A DNA stretch of 64,000 nt, taken from Anodontia alba. Taxonomy: Eukaryota > Mollusca > Bivalvia > Lucinida > Lucinidae. Positions 31,749 through 44,167 of the stretch are shown here, in pieces. Made by a program: the position numbers and the translations under genes. The DNA is taken from contig OZ024821.1 in NCBI GenBank assembly GCA_964016985.1, positions 14,185,211-14,249,210 on the forward strand, in the 5' to 3' direction. The notes under the pieces are model-generated. The model did no database searches, had not been told where the DNA came from, and saw only the letters and a program-made list of their open reading frames with translations. Position 1 is the first letter of the stretch. Every line of letters begins with the position of its first letter.

Positions 31749-33309
31749 ATTTTATGATTATATACCTGGGTATAATATATGAATCAAATACACAAATCAA
31801 TCTTTTTTAAAAAAATATCGGAAGGAAAACATCTTTTCAAGGTGAAAAAGGGCCATATTCCCCATAATAATGGGTTGATTTTACCCTACTTGGAACTTGA
31901 CCTCTATTTTATGATTATATATCTGTGTGTTAAATTTGAATTCAATACACTAATGTTTTCAAAAGATATCAAACTGAAACTATTTTTCAACATTGAAAAA
32001 GGGTTGTAACTCCAAATATAAATGGTGGATTTTACCCTAAATCAAACTTGACCAATATTTTATAATTATACGCTTGTGTATAAAAAATGAATCCAATTCA
32101 ATAATCTTTTCAAAAGTTATGGAATGGAAACCATTTTTCAAAGTTGAAAAAGGGCCATAACTCCAAAAATAATTGGTGGAGTTTACCCTTAATCCAACTT
32201 GACATACATTTCATGATTATATACCTGTGTATAAAATTTGAATCAAATTCACTACTCTTTTCAAAAGATATTGAACGGAAACCATTTTTCAACTATTTCT
32301 CAACACTGATAAAGGGTTGTAATTCCAAAATAATTGGTGGATTTTACCCTAAATCAAACTTGACCTATATTTTATAATTATATGCTTGTATATAAAATAT
32401 GAATCCAATTCACTAATCTTTTGAAATGTTATGGAACGGAAACCATTTTTCAAAGTTGAAAAAGGGCCGTAACTCCAAAAATAATTGGTGGATTTTACCC
32501 TAAATCAACTTTGACATACATTTTATGATTATATACCTGTGTATAAAAATTGAATCCAATACACTAATCTTTTCAAAAGATATCGAACTGAAACCATTTT
32601 TCAACTATTTTTCAACACTGATAATGGGCCGTAACTCCAAAATAATTTGTGGATTTTACCCTAAATCAAACTTGACTTATGTTTTATAATTATATGCTTG
32701 TGTATAAAATATGAATCCAATTCACTAATCTTTTCAAATGTTATGGAATGGAAACCATTTTTCAAAGTTGAACAAAAGCTCCGCCAAGGGCATTATACGC
32801 CCGTGGCAAGTAAAAAGATATAGCACAAAAACTGGCTCCTGTATAACTCAGTGCTCCAGATATAAACTGTAATGGAATTACAAAAAAAAAAAAAAAAAAA
32901 ATTTAAAAAATTCCACTGGGGCATATCTCTGCTGATATTTGGTGAACTGTAACCTAAGCGACCAAGCTGGCCCAGGATTTAAAGGAAGAAGTGACTTCTC
33001 TCTCCTGGGAAAATAGGGAGAAGTTTGCTGCTTCTAGGGAGAAGTGCTTTCTGATGGAGGACACACCACAGAAGCATGACTATATTATAAGCTCATATTA
33101 GCCTTTGGCTGATTTCTTTTTCCTATACTTCAATATCGGACCAAACAATAACAAACCGAAAACAAGAGGCCCATGGGCCACGGGTCGCTCACCTGATTGA
33201 CATAGTTACTGCAGATATGCAGATGTTATGCAACATTTTTCCAATCCTGTCATCCCAACTAATGAAAAGATCATCATTTAAGCAGTTCTTAATTTTGAAG
33301 AAGAATTTA

Positions 33310-34647
33310 CGAGGGATGTTCGAAATGAATTGCTTATTTCTATCTGGAGACTTCAAATTTCAAGTTAGTCCAAAAGTACTCATTTCATGCCCTCAAAGTA
33401 CTCCCCGTGGCTAGAAATGCAAAGTTTCAGCCGATGTATCCACTTCTTGAAGGCGTCACGGTACGCTGATTTGGGCACAGTAATAAGGTACTGATGAATG
33501 GCAGATCCAAGTGCCTGTCGGGACTGGGTTTTCCGCCAAGCAAGGAATGCTTTCAATTTCGGAAAGAAAAAGAAATCACATGGGGCAAGGTCTGGGGAAT
33601 ACAGGGGTTGAGGCAAATCAGTTACTTTTTCTTTCTTCAAAAACGCCGCAACTATTGCGGAGGTATGAGCTGGGGCATTGTCATGTAGAAGACGGACATG
33701 TTTAAAACCAATGGCAGGGCGTAGTTTCTGATAATACTTTTTCAGTTTCTTCAGTACTACGTCTTTGTAGTACTTTCCGGTGATGCTTTTGCCCTTTTTC
33801 ACTGGCACTTTTATTGCGACTCCTTCACCAGAGAAGAAGATTGCATACAAAACCTTCTTTGTACTCAAAGAACGTTTGGCAATTATTGGGCGTTTGCTGT
33901 GTTTAGTGGCCCAGATCTTATTGCTAACCTTTCTGACGGGCTCAAAATAATGGACCCAGGTTTCATCACCTGTGACGACATTGGCAAACTGCTTTTTGTC
34001 ATATTGGAAACATTTGAAGCAGCTTTTTGGCCACTTTAACCCGTTGCCTCTTTTGCTCGTCAGTCAACAGATGTGGCACCCATCTAGCAGAAATCTTTCT
34101 GACTTTCAAATGCTTCTTCAAAATAAGGTGAACCGTTGATAGTGATATGCCTACCTTTCGTGTAATATCACGAACTGTAAATCTGGCATCTCCTTCAATG
34201 ATTTCCTTTATTTTGGAAACGATTTCTTTACGAGATGCAGATTTTGGCCTACCTGATTTCTGTGCATTTTTGATGGACTCTACACCAGACTCAAATTTCT
34301 TTTTCCACCGCCGAACTGTGTCATAAGACACACAAGAAGGTCCAAAAGCAGTAGAAATTTCAGTCATCAGCTTCTTCAAAGAACAACCAAGTTTTGAGCG
34401 AGCTTTGATGTAAGCCCGTATTTCATCTTTTTTGTCGACGCTTCTACCAACCATTTTTACTGCAGTGATCAATGACTGCGTGTATTCAAATGGCAAATTT
34501 TATGTCTTACACTTAGTCTAACATGTACATTTATACACCATTGTGTAGATATTGAATAGCCCTATACAGGTATGTATTGGTTTTTATCGTGCCCCACGTG
34601 GATATCGAGCTAGAGGACAATAAGCAATTCATTTCGAACATCCCTCG
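33310..34647 (-). mobile_element. mariner element, 1338 bp
   Basis: The inverted ends CGAGGGATGTTCGAAATGAA and its inverse continue through TTGCTTATT and are almost perfect. Both ends are flanked by TA (33308-33309 and 34648-34649). The related TRE-3 at 44906 keeps the empty site (AAGAATATATGGGCC near 45046), which confirms the insertion limits. It encodes a single transposase, now broken. Intact ends mean it could still be moved by a transposase supplied in trans. Confidence 0.95.
33380..34496 (-). pseudogene. mariner transposase, frameshifted
   Basis: This is a DNA cut-and-paste transposase of the Tc1/mariner superfamily. The N-terminal half (34496-33999) has a helix-turn-helix region with RRWKKKFESG and a GRPKS hook, then a second helix-turn-helix (FTVRDITRKVGISLSTVHLI). 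The C-terminal half (up to 33868, ending 33380) has HDNAPAHTS and YSPDLAPCDFF. The catalytic triad is visible as D in VTGDETW, D in LLHDNAPAH and D in APCD, with 34 residues between the last two (DD34D). The frame breaks once near 34005: the N-half runs into a stop just after LLQMFP, and the C-half continues in another frame from YDKKQF. One small indel explains it. Few other defects suggest recent inactivation. Confidence 0.93.
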
Positions 34648-37600
34648 TATATGGCATGCCAGTCAATGAAGCGTGATCATTTGAACAAACTCTAAATGGC
34701 GGCCAGCTTGGATTTACGATTGGCATGATTTTAGCTATTTTTGATCTACAAGTCACCCAAATGCTTCCTACCAAGTTTCGAGTCAACTGGCCTTTCGGTT
34801 CAGGAGAAGAAGAGAGAAAATAGATTTTCAAGATGGCGGCCATGGCGCTCATCCTGGATTTCCGATCGGCACGATTTTAGCTATTTTTGATCTACAAGTC
34901 ACCATGATGCTTCCTAGCAAGTTTGGAGTCAACTGGCCTTTCAGTTCAGGAGAAGAAGCGAAAAATAGATTTTCAAGATGGCTGCCATGGCAGCCATCTG
35001 GGATTTCTGATCGGCACGATTTTAGCTACTTTTGATCTACAAGTCACCCTGATGCTTCCTAGCAAGTTTGGAGTCAATTGGCCTTTCGGTTCAGGAGAAG
35101 ATGCGAAAAATAGATTTTCAAGATGGCTGCCATGGCGGCTATCTTGGATTTCCGATCGGCACGATTTTAGCTATTTTTGATCTACAAATCACCCTTATGC
35201 TTACTAGCAATTTTGGAGTCAATTGGCCTTTCGGTTCATGAGAAGAAGCGAAAAATAGATTTTCAAGATGGCGGCCATCTTGGATTTCCGATCGGAACAA
35301 TTTTAGCTAATTTTGATCTACAAGTCACCCCGATGCTTCCTACCAAGTATCAAGTCTACTGGCCCAGGGGTGTAGGAGGAGTAGGCTTTTTAAGCAATTG
35401 TTGATGCCGCACGACGGACGACGCACGACGGACATTGACTGACCTGTTCATTCTTACTTCTAAACCAATTAAATGATGCAAAGTAACACAGATATAAGTA
35501 GGCAAATGCATTATATCTGGACACATAAGTTCATTCATATGTTGTTGTTTTTTTTTGTTGTTGTTGTTGTTTTTAAACTGACAATCCTTTTCAGAAGATC
35601 CAGTCAAAACATCAAGATCTGTGGCTTGATAAGTAAGCTATAAACACAATGATAAAAAGAAATTTGTTAACTAAAGTGTCTGTCAACTTCTTAAGTTAGT
35701 TTTTAGTACTTTTAATGCTGTTTCTGACCAGTTTTCAGCATGTAAATGGTTCATTTATGAAAAAAAACGGACACCCACGAAAACTAATGACATTGATGAA
35801 AACGATCTTTTGGTCACTTAACAGGCAAACAGTTTTCCTCCAAAACTTGTTAAATCACATCAGACTTTTATTCAGCAGCATTTCTGATACATCTTACAAC
35901 TTTTTTCAACAGAATTTTACCTTTGCATGTTTGCTCAATTTTTACTGGATTTCTCCAAACAAAAAGTTTGTTTTGCACAAGCACTAGCTTTTTCAAAAGT
36001 TGTAAAAATGGAGGGCGGAGTTTTTGTCGCCCTCTGGGCTTCCCAGGGCGACTTAGAGCCCTCTAGGGTGACTATTTCACCCCAGTCGCCCTGTAGCTTG
36101 ATCCCTGCCATATGACCAAAACTTTAATTATTTGCAAAAAATATACCTATTATAAAATAAAATTTGCACACTATTACCTCTAAACAATATGCTGCGAAAA
36201 GTTTACAAAAACTTTCAAAGGGGCATATATCTGCAAATATTTGGTGCACTGTAACCTCAAAATAAAATTTGCTGCTCCTCATCATCGTGTACTATTTATG
36301 AAGTTTCAGCTTGATCGGATGTAAACTATAGAAGGATTTAGCCGGAAACAAAAAATTAATAGAAATTAATAGAAATTTTCAAACAGGGTTTAACTCTGCT
36401 AATATTTGGTGGACTGTAACCTTGAAACAATATGGGCTACTCCACATCAAGGTCTACCTACAAATAAAACTTCAGCCTGATAGGATGTAAACTGCAGGAG
36501 GATTTAGCTGGAAATGAAAAGTTTACTGAAATTATCAAAGGGGCATAACACTGCTAATATTTGGTGGACTGTAACCGCGAAACATTATGCACTGCACCAC
36601 ATCATAGTCTAACTGTACATGAAGTTTCAGCTTGATTGGCTGTAAACTGTAGGAGGATTTAGCCAGAAACGAAAAATTAATAGAAATCTTCAAAGGGGTA
36701 TCACTGCTAATATTTGGTGGACTGTAACCTTGAAACAATATGCACTGCTCCACATCATGGTCTAACTACAAATCAAGTTTCAGCTTGATCGGATGTAAAC
36801 TGTAGGAGGAGTTAACCTGAAACGAAAAGTCAACTGAAATTTTCAAAGGGGCATAACTCTGCTAATATTTGGTGGACTGTAACCTCAATATAATATGCAC
36901 TGCTCCTCATCATGGTCTAACTATATATGAAGTTTCAGCTTGATTGGATGTAAAATGTAGGAGTAGTTAACTAGAAATGAAAAGTTTACAGAAATTTTCT
37001 AAGGGGCACAACTCTGCAAATATTTGGTGGACTGTAACCCCGAAACAATATGCGATGCCCCACATCAAGGATTAACTATACACCAAGTTTCATCTTGATC
37101 GGATGTAAACTGTAGGAGGAGTTAGCCGGAAACGAAAAAGTTTAAGGACAGACGCATGCACGCCATACCCTGTAACATAATACGTCCCGTTTTTCAAACA
37201 GGCATATAAAAGGGCCATAACTCCAAAAATAATTGGTGGAATTTACCCTAAATCGTACTTGATCTACATTTTATGATTATATACCTCTGTATAAAATTTT
37301 AATCCAATATACTAATCTTTTCAAAAGATATTGAACGGAAACCATTTTTCAACTAGTTTTCAACAATGATAAAGGGCCATAACTGCAAAAATAATTGGTG
37401 GATTTTATCCTAAATCGAACTTGACCTATATTTTATAATTATATGCATGTGTATAAAATATGAATCCAATACTCTTATCTTTTCAAAAGTTATGGAACGG
37501 AAACCATTTTTCAAAGTTGAAAAATGGCATGACTCCCAAAATATTAGACGGATTTTACTCTAAATCGAACTTGACCTAGATTTTATGATTATACACTATG

Positions 37601-37953
37601 TACAAAATTTCAATCCAATACACCAATCCTTTCTAAAGATATCGTACAGAAACCATTTTACAAAGCTGAAAATTTTTCTAAGTTGAAAAGGGCCATAACT
37701 CCCAAAATAATTGGTGGATTTTACCCTAAATCTAACTTGGCCTACATTTTATGATTATATACCTGTGTATAAAATTTCAATCCAATACACCAATCCTTTC
37801 AAAAGAGATCGCATGGAAAACAAAAGTGTTACATACGAGACGGATGGATGGACAGGATGGACTGACGGAAGGACGTACGTACGGACAGGGGTGATACTAT
37901 ATGTCCACCCCCCACCCCCACATTGAAAATGGCAGGGGCATAACAAAAAAAAA

Positions 37954-40900
37954 ACAAGAGGACTATGATGGTCCTATATCGCTCACCTGACCAAACAGAT
38001 TTGCATATTTACTGTTGAAGTTTCAGCCAAGTTCACTGCTCTAGGATTTTTGTATAAACTTTATAGCACTTACCACCCCCACCCCGCTCCACCACACCCC
38101 CGGCCATGTTTTTTTACAAATCTTGACGACTTGAACTGAATCTTAAAAGAGGGTCACCAAAGGAACATTTCTGCCAAGTTATATTGAAATTGGTCCAGTG
38201 GTTTAAAAAGTTTTATATAGCTATAAAGCCCTACGCCCTAACGGCCATGTTTTTTGACGAATCATGAAAGCTTGAACAAACTTGGTAGAGGGTCACCAAA
38301 GGAACATTCCTGCCAAGTTATATTGAAATCTGTTCAGTGGTTTCTGACAAGAAGATTTTTAAAGTTTTCTACTTAGATATATAGGGAAAATAAGCCCCAC
38401 CCCATGGCAGCCATGTTTTTTGACGAATCATGACTGCTTGTACAATCTTGATAGAGGTTCACCAAAGCAACATTCCAGCCAAGTAATATTGAAATCGGTC
38501 ATGGGGTATGTGACAATAAGAATTTTAAAATTTTCTATGCAGATATAGACGAAAAACTAGAGCTGGTGTTTGTAAAACACTATGCCCCCAACTGCCTGAC
38601 TCTAACACTGTTTGACTCCAACACTGCTTAGCCATGACAGTAACAACAGTACAAATATATGATTTCAATGTTATTTTATCAAAGGGAAATAACTCTAAAA
38701 TAGGAGATGATTGGGATAAGAAAAAAATACGGATCACCTATTTTTTCATGAGGAATCAAAACATGAAATTTCAAAACATTAGCATACATGGTTCTAAACT
38801 TATGCTATACCGGTACACAATAAAGCAACGACATTAAATGGCCCGAAATTGCGAAGGGCCATAACTCCAACACTTCATTTAATTGGTTCAAAATTTATTC
38901 AGGTGATCTCCTCCTCAATCCCAATCAGTATACCAAATATCATGGCTCTAGCTTAAATACTTTTTGAGATATCTTGCTGAAAAAGTCAAAATGCCTAGAA
39001 CTACAAAGGGCCATAACTACATCAATTTTTCATGGAATTCCCTAAAAAACAAACCAGGTAATCTCCACATCATCCCCAATCAGCATATAATATTTCAAGA
39101 CCCTAGCTTAAGTGCTTTTCGAGAAATCTTGCTGACAAGGTCAAAATGAGCAGAACTGCAAAGGGCCGTAACTTTATCAATATTTTCATGGAATTCTCTC
39201 AAAATATAATCGGGTAATGTACACATCATTCCCACTCACTGTATCGAATTTCAAGAACCCAGCTTAAATACTTTTCAAGATATCTTGCTCACAAGATTTA
39301 ATTCTGATTTTTTTCAAAGGAGCATAACTTTAAATAAACATGCTAGACAAGAAACAAAATACGGGTCGGCTATTTTTTCATTGGGAACCCAAATATAAAA
39401 TTTCAAAACCCTAGCGTGCAGGGTTCTTAAGATATGGCATGCACAAAAAAAGCTTGATGAACGGACAAACAGTCGGATGGACAAATGAAGGCAAAATAAT
39501 ATGCCCCATCAATTTCATTCGAAACTGGGGGCATAATCAGGTCATCTACTCATCGCTACCAATCTATTCATCAAGTTTCAAGGCTCCAGCTTCAATAGTT
39601 TTTGAGATATTTTGTTCACAAGGGAAACATGCCCAAATTTACAAAGGGCCATTACTTATGAAATATTTTTCAGAATTTACAAAAAAATTTATCAGGTCAT
39701 CTACCCATCATTACCAATCAATTCACCAAGTTTCAAGTCTCTAGCTCTAATAGTTTTTGAGATATTTTGCTGACAAGATAAAAATGCCCAAAATAACAAA
39801 GGGCCATAACTCAAGAAGTATATTTCAAAATTTCTTCAAAAGTTAATCACGTTGTCTACTCATCACTACCAGTCTATTCATCAAGTGTCAAGGCTCTAGT
39901 TCCAACAGTTTTTGAGATATTTTGCTGACAAGGTAAAATTGCCAAAAATTACAAAAGGGCCATAACTCATGAAGTATTTTTCAGAATTTCTTCAAAAATT
40001 AATCAGGTCATCTACTCATCACTACAAATCCATTTACTAAGTTTCAAGGCTCTAGCTCTAACAGTTTTTGAGATATTTTGCTGACAAGATAAAAATGCCT
40101 AAAATTAAAAAAGGGGCATAACTCTAGAAGTATATTTCAAAATTTCTTCAAAAGTTTATCAGGTTGTCTACTCATCACTACCAGTCTATTCATTAAGTTT
40201 CAAGGCTCCAGCTTCAATAGTTTTTGAGATATTTTGCTGACCAAGTTAAAAATGCCCTAAATTACAAAGGGCCATAACTCATGAAGTGTTTTTCAGAATT
40301 TCTTCAAAAGTTAATCAGGTCATCTACACATCACTACAAATCCATTTACTAAGTTTCAAGGCTCAAGCTCTAACAGTTTTTGAGATATTTTGCTGACAAG
40401 GTAAAAATGCCCAAAATTACAAAGGGCCATAACTCAAAAGGCATTTTTCAAAATTTCTTCAAAAGTTAATCAGGTTGTCTACTCATCACTACCAGTCTAT
40501 TCATGAAGTTTCAAGGCTCTAGCTCCAACGGTTTTTGAGATATTTTGCTGACAAGATAAAAATGCCCAAAATTACAAAGGGCCATAACTCATGAAGTATT
40601 TTTCAGAATTTCTTCAAAAGTTAATCAGGTCATCTACTCATCACTACAAATCCATTTACTAAGTTTCAAGGCTCTAGCTCTAACAGTTTTTGAGATATTT
40701 TGCTGACAAGGTAAAATTGCCCAAAATTACAAAGGGCCATAACTCAAGAAGTATTTTTCAAAATTTCTTCAAAAGTTAATCAGGTTGTCTACTCATCACT
40801 ACCAGTCTATTCATCAAGTTTCAAGGCTCTAGCTTTAATAGTTTTTGAGATATTTTGCTGACAAGATTGCATCCATATTTTTTCAAAGGGCCATAACTCA

Positions 40901-43900
40901 GAAAAGGGGCATAATCCTGTCAAGAAAAAAAATACGTGTCAGCTATTTTTTCATGAGGAATCCATATATGAAATTTCAAAACAGTAGCTTTCACGGTTTT
41001 AAAGTTATGCTATGCATCAAAAAGCGTGACGAACGGACGGACGGACGGACGGAAGGAAGGACGGACGGACGGACGGACGAACAACCCAGAAGCAATATGC
41101 CCCTCCAACTTCTTTGAAGTTGGGGGCATAATAAGCCCCGCCCCCCTGGGGGCCATGGTTTTTGACATATCAAGAAGGCTTGAACAATCTTGGTAGAAGG
41201 TCACCAAAGCAACATTCCTGCCAAGTTACATTGAACTCGGTCCAACTGTTTCTTACGAGAAGATTTTTAAAGTTTTCTATATAGATATATAGGGAAAATA
41301 AGCCCCGCCCGCTAGCGGCCATGTTTTTTGATGAATCATGACAGCTTGAACAATCTTTGTAGAGGGTCACCAAAGAAACATTCCTGCCAAGTTGTATTGA
41401 AATCGGTCCATTGGTTTCTGAAAAGAAGATTTTTAAAGTTTTATATATAGATATATGGGGAAAATAAGCCCTGCCCCCGGCAGCCATGTTTTTTGACGAA
41501 TCATGATTACCTGAACAATCTTAGTAGAGGGTCACCAAGGAAACATTTCTGCAAAGTTATAATGAAATCAGTTCAGTGGTTTCTGACATGAAGAGTTTTA
41601 AAGTTTTCTATAGATATATAAGGAAAATAAGCCCCGACTCCTGGCGGCCATGTTTTTTGACGAATCATGACGGCTTGAACAATCTTGATAGAGGGTTACA
41701 TAAGAAACATTCCTGCAATGTTACATTGAAATCGGTCACATGGTTTCTGAAAAGACTATTAAAATTTTCTATATAGATATATAGGAAAATAAGCCCCACC
41801 CCCTAGCGGCCATGTTCTTTCACAAATCATAACGGTTTGAACAATCTTGGTAAAAGGTCACCAAGGAAACATTTCTGTGAAGTTATATTGAAATCAGTCC
41901 TGTGGTTTCTGACGACAAGATTTTTTCAAGTTTTCTATATAGATATATATGGAAAATAAGCCCCGCACCCTCTAGCGGCCATGTTTTTTGACAAATCATG
42001 ACGGCTTGAACAATCTTGATAGAGGCTCACTAAGGAAATATTTCTGCCAAGTTATATTGAAATCGGTCCAGTCTTTTATGACATGAAGATTTTTAAAGTT
42101 TTCTATACAGATATATATGAAAAATTAACCCCGCCCCCTAGCGGCCATGTTTTTTAACGAATCATGGCGGCTTGAACAATCTTGGTAGAGGATCATCGAG
42201 GAAACATTACTGCAAAATTATATTGAAATCCGTCCAGTGCTTTATGACAAGAAGATTTTTAAAGTTTTCTATATAGATATATAAGGAAAATAAGCCCCGC
42301 CCCGCGGGGGCCATGTTTTTTGACAAATCCAAATGGCTTGAACAATCTTGCAACAGGATCACCAAAGGAACATTTCTGCAAAATCATATGGAAATCGGTC
42401 CAGTGGTTTCGGACAAGAAGATTTTTAAAGTTTTCTATACAGATATATAGTGAAAATAAGCCCGGACCCCTTGCGGCCATGTTTTTTGACAAATCCAAAT
42501 GGATTGAACAATCTTGGTACAGGATCACCAAGGGAACATTTCTGCAAAATTATATGGAAATCGATCCAGTGGTTTTGAACAAGAAGATTTTTAAACTTTT
42601 CTATATAGATATATAGGGAAAATAAGCCCCGCCCCCTGGTGGCCATGTTTTTTGACAAATCCAAATGGCTTGAACAATCTTGCAACAGGATCACCAAAGG
42701 AACATTTCTGCAAAATCATATGGAAATCGGTCCAGTGGTTTCGGACAAGAAGATTTTTAAAGTTTTCTATACAGATATATAGTGAAAATAAGCCCCGCCC
42801 CCTGGCGGCCATGTTTTTTGACAAATCCAAATGGCTTGAACAATCTTGGTAGAGGATCACCAAAGGAACATTTCTGCAAAATTATATTTAATTGGTCCAG
42901 TGGTTTCTGACAAGAAGATTTTTAAAGTTTTCTATATAGATATATAGGGAAAATAAGCTCCGTCCCCTGGCGGCCATGTTTTTTGACGAATCCAAATGGC
43001 TTGAACAATCTTGGTAGAGGATCACCAAAGGAACATTTCTGCAAAATTTTATTGAAATCGGTCCAGTGGTTTCTGACAAGAAGACTTTTTAAAGTTTTCT
43101 ATATAGATGTAAAGGGAAAATAAGCCCCGCCCCCTGGCGGCCATGTTTTTCAACGAATCCAAATGTCTTGAACAATCTTGGTAGAGGATCACTGAAGGAA
43201 CATTTCTGCAATATTATATTGAAATCGGTCTAGTGGTATCTGACAAGAAGATTTTTAAAGATTTCTATATAGATATATAAGGAAAATAAGCCCCGCCCCC
43301 TGGCGGCCATGTTTTTTGATGAATCCAAATGGCTTGAACAATCTTGGTAGAGGATTACCAAAGGAACATTTCTGCAAAATTATATTGAAATCGGTCTAGT
43401 GGTTTCTGACAAGAAGATTTTTAAAGTTTTCTATATAGATATATAGGGAAAATAAGCCCCGCCCCCTGGCGGACATGTTTTTTGACCAATCCAAATGTCT
43501 AGAACAATCTTGGTAGAGGATCACCAAAGAAACATTTCTGCAAAATTATATTGAAATCGGTCTAGTGGTTTCTGACAAGAAGATTTTTAAAGTTTTCTAT
43601 ACAGATATATAGGGAAAATAAGCCCCGCCCCCTGACGGCCATGTTTTTTGACGAATCCAAAAGGCTTGAACAATCTTGGTAGAGGATTACCAAAGGAACA
43701 TTTCTGCAAAATTATATTGAAATTGGTCCAGTGGTTTCTGACAAGAAGATTTTTAAAGTTTTCTATATAGATATATAGGGAAAATAAGCCCCGCCCCCTG
43801 GCGGCCATGTTTTTTGACGAATCCAAATGGCTTGAACAATCTTGGTAGAGGATCACCAAAGGAACATTTCTGCAAAATTTTATTGAAATCGGTCCAGTGG

Positions 43901-44167
43901 TTTCTGACGAGAAGATTTTTTGAGTTTTTAGTTAAAAAATCTATTTTCAGCTCCTGTGACCTAGATATGCAATGGACCAGAACCATTTGAACAACTTTGA
44001 AAGAGGATCAACCAAGCATCATTCCTGTGAAATTTGGTCAAAATCCAATCAGTGGTTTAGGAGATGTTGTTTAAAGATTGTGAACGGACGGACGGACGGA
44101 CGACGACGACGACGGACGGTGAGTGATCACAATACCTCACCTTGAGCCTTCGGCTCAGGTGAGCTAA
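37954..44167 (+). mobile_element. TRE-4 array, 166-bp units
   Basis: It starts ACAAGAGGACTATGATGG (palindrome GGACTATGATGGTCC), then TATCGCTCACCTGACC. About twenty units of 166 bp follow, each with AAGCCCCGCCCCCTGGCGGC, CAATCTTGGTAGAGGATCAC and GAAATCGGTCCAGTGGTTTC. It is interrupted by TRE-5 at 38556-41131. The right end has GACGGACGGACGGACGACG, GTGATCACAATACCTCACC and the hairpin CTTGAGCCTTCGGCTCAG, then GTGAGCTAAC. The last arm inverts the 5' GCTCACCTGA. The unit length is not a multiple of three, so its many ORFs are accidental. Confidence 0.9.
38556..41131 (+). mobile_element. TRE-5 inserted in TRE-4, 156-bp units
   Basis: It starts ACTAGAGCTGGTGTTTGTAA (palindrome GTGTTTGTAAAACAC), then TATGCCCCCAACTG. 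A first body ends at a hairpin, ATGCCCCATC... GGGGGCATAA (39500-39536). A second body of about ten 156-bp units (CAGGTCATCTACTCATCAC, TTTTTGAGATATTTTGCTGA, AAAGGGCCATAACTCA) follows. It ends with a long CGGA/GGAC tract and the hairpin TATGCCCCTCCAACTTC... GAAGTTGGGGGCATAA. The flanking TRE-4 unit is split as GAAAA and TAAGCCCCGCC, so entry was between A and T with no duplication. Confidence 0.88.

Larger units (their letters stand above)
33162..35445 (+). mobile_element. TRE-3, copy a, with mariner inside
   Basis: It starts ACAAGAGGCCCATGGGCC, then GGGTCGCTCACCTGATTG, like the copy at 44906. After the mariner, about five units of roughly 145 bp follow (TTTTCAAGATGGCGGCCATG, TTTTAGCTATTTTTGATCTA, ACTGGCCTTTCGGTTCAG). 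It closes with GACGGACGACGCACGACGGA, but the usual 3' hairpin is missing or decayed. Confidence 0.82.
32954..36107. mobile_element. hAT-like element, copy 2 (inverted), interrupted
   Basis: Its left part, 32954-33161 (GACCAAGCTGGCCCAGG, GAAGTGACTTCTCTC), is the inverse of the right end of the element at 2449-3183. Its right part, 35446-36107 (CAGTCAAAACATCAAGATC to TAGCTTGATCCCTG), is the inverse of the left portion. TRE-3 sits between. It has no coding capacity. Its limits are good to a few bases on the left only. Confidence 0.75.
32772..37192 (+). mobile_element. TRE-1 inserted in TRE-2
   Basis: It starts ACAAAAGCTCCGCCAAGGGC, then ATTATACGCCCGTGGCAAGT. Interrupted at about 32954 by the hAT-like element, it resumes after 36107 with about six units of roughly 155 bp (TTTGGTGGACTGTAACC, CAGCTTGATCGGATGTAAAC). 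It ends with GGACAGACGCATGCACGCC, AATACGTCCCG and AACAGGCATAT. TRE-2 continues directly on both sides. Confidence 0.8.
31286..37943 (+). mobile_element. TRE-2, outermost element of the nest
   Basis: It starts ACTAGAAATGTGTCAGTATG (palindrome TGTGTCAGTATGACACA), then GATGCCTCCCC. Units AAAGGGCCATAACTCCAAAA... GGTGGATTTTACCCTAAATC alternate between about 151 and 160 bp. Its left part runs 31286-32771 (with a SINE-A) and it resumes at 37193 in mid-unit. The right end has GGATGGATGGACAGG and GACGGAAGGACG tracts, then ATGTCCACCCCC and GGCAGGGGCATAA. The resumption in the same unit after the inserted block shows that the middle is a later insertion. Confidence 0.85.

Noticed and set aside
35715..35987. 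90-residue ORF in the hAT-like element, possible transposase piece
   Set aside because: The other copy at 2449-3183 does not keep the frame, and no hAT transposase motif (such as the C-terminal dimerisation block) is seen.
39600..41000. Regularly spaced repeats, at first sight like a giant CRISPR array
   Set aside because: Whole 156-bp units are repeated with gradual divergence and no short repeat/unique spacer pattern. The host is eukaryotic and there are no cas genes.
41170..43986. Repeated 60-105 residue ORFs on the minus strand with similar peptides (NLLVRNHWT, HLDSSKNMAARG)
   Set aside because: They come from the 166-bp TRE-4 units. 166 is not a multiple of three, so each unit shifts the frame, and the peptides have no start context, splice sites or family match.
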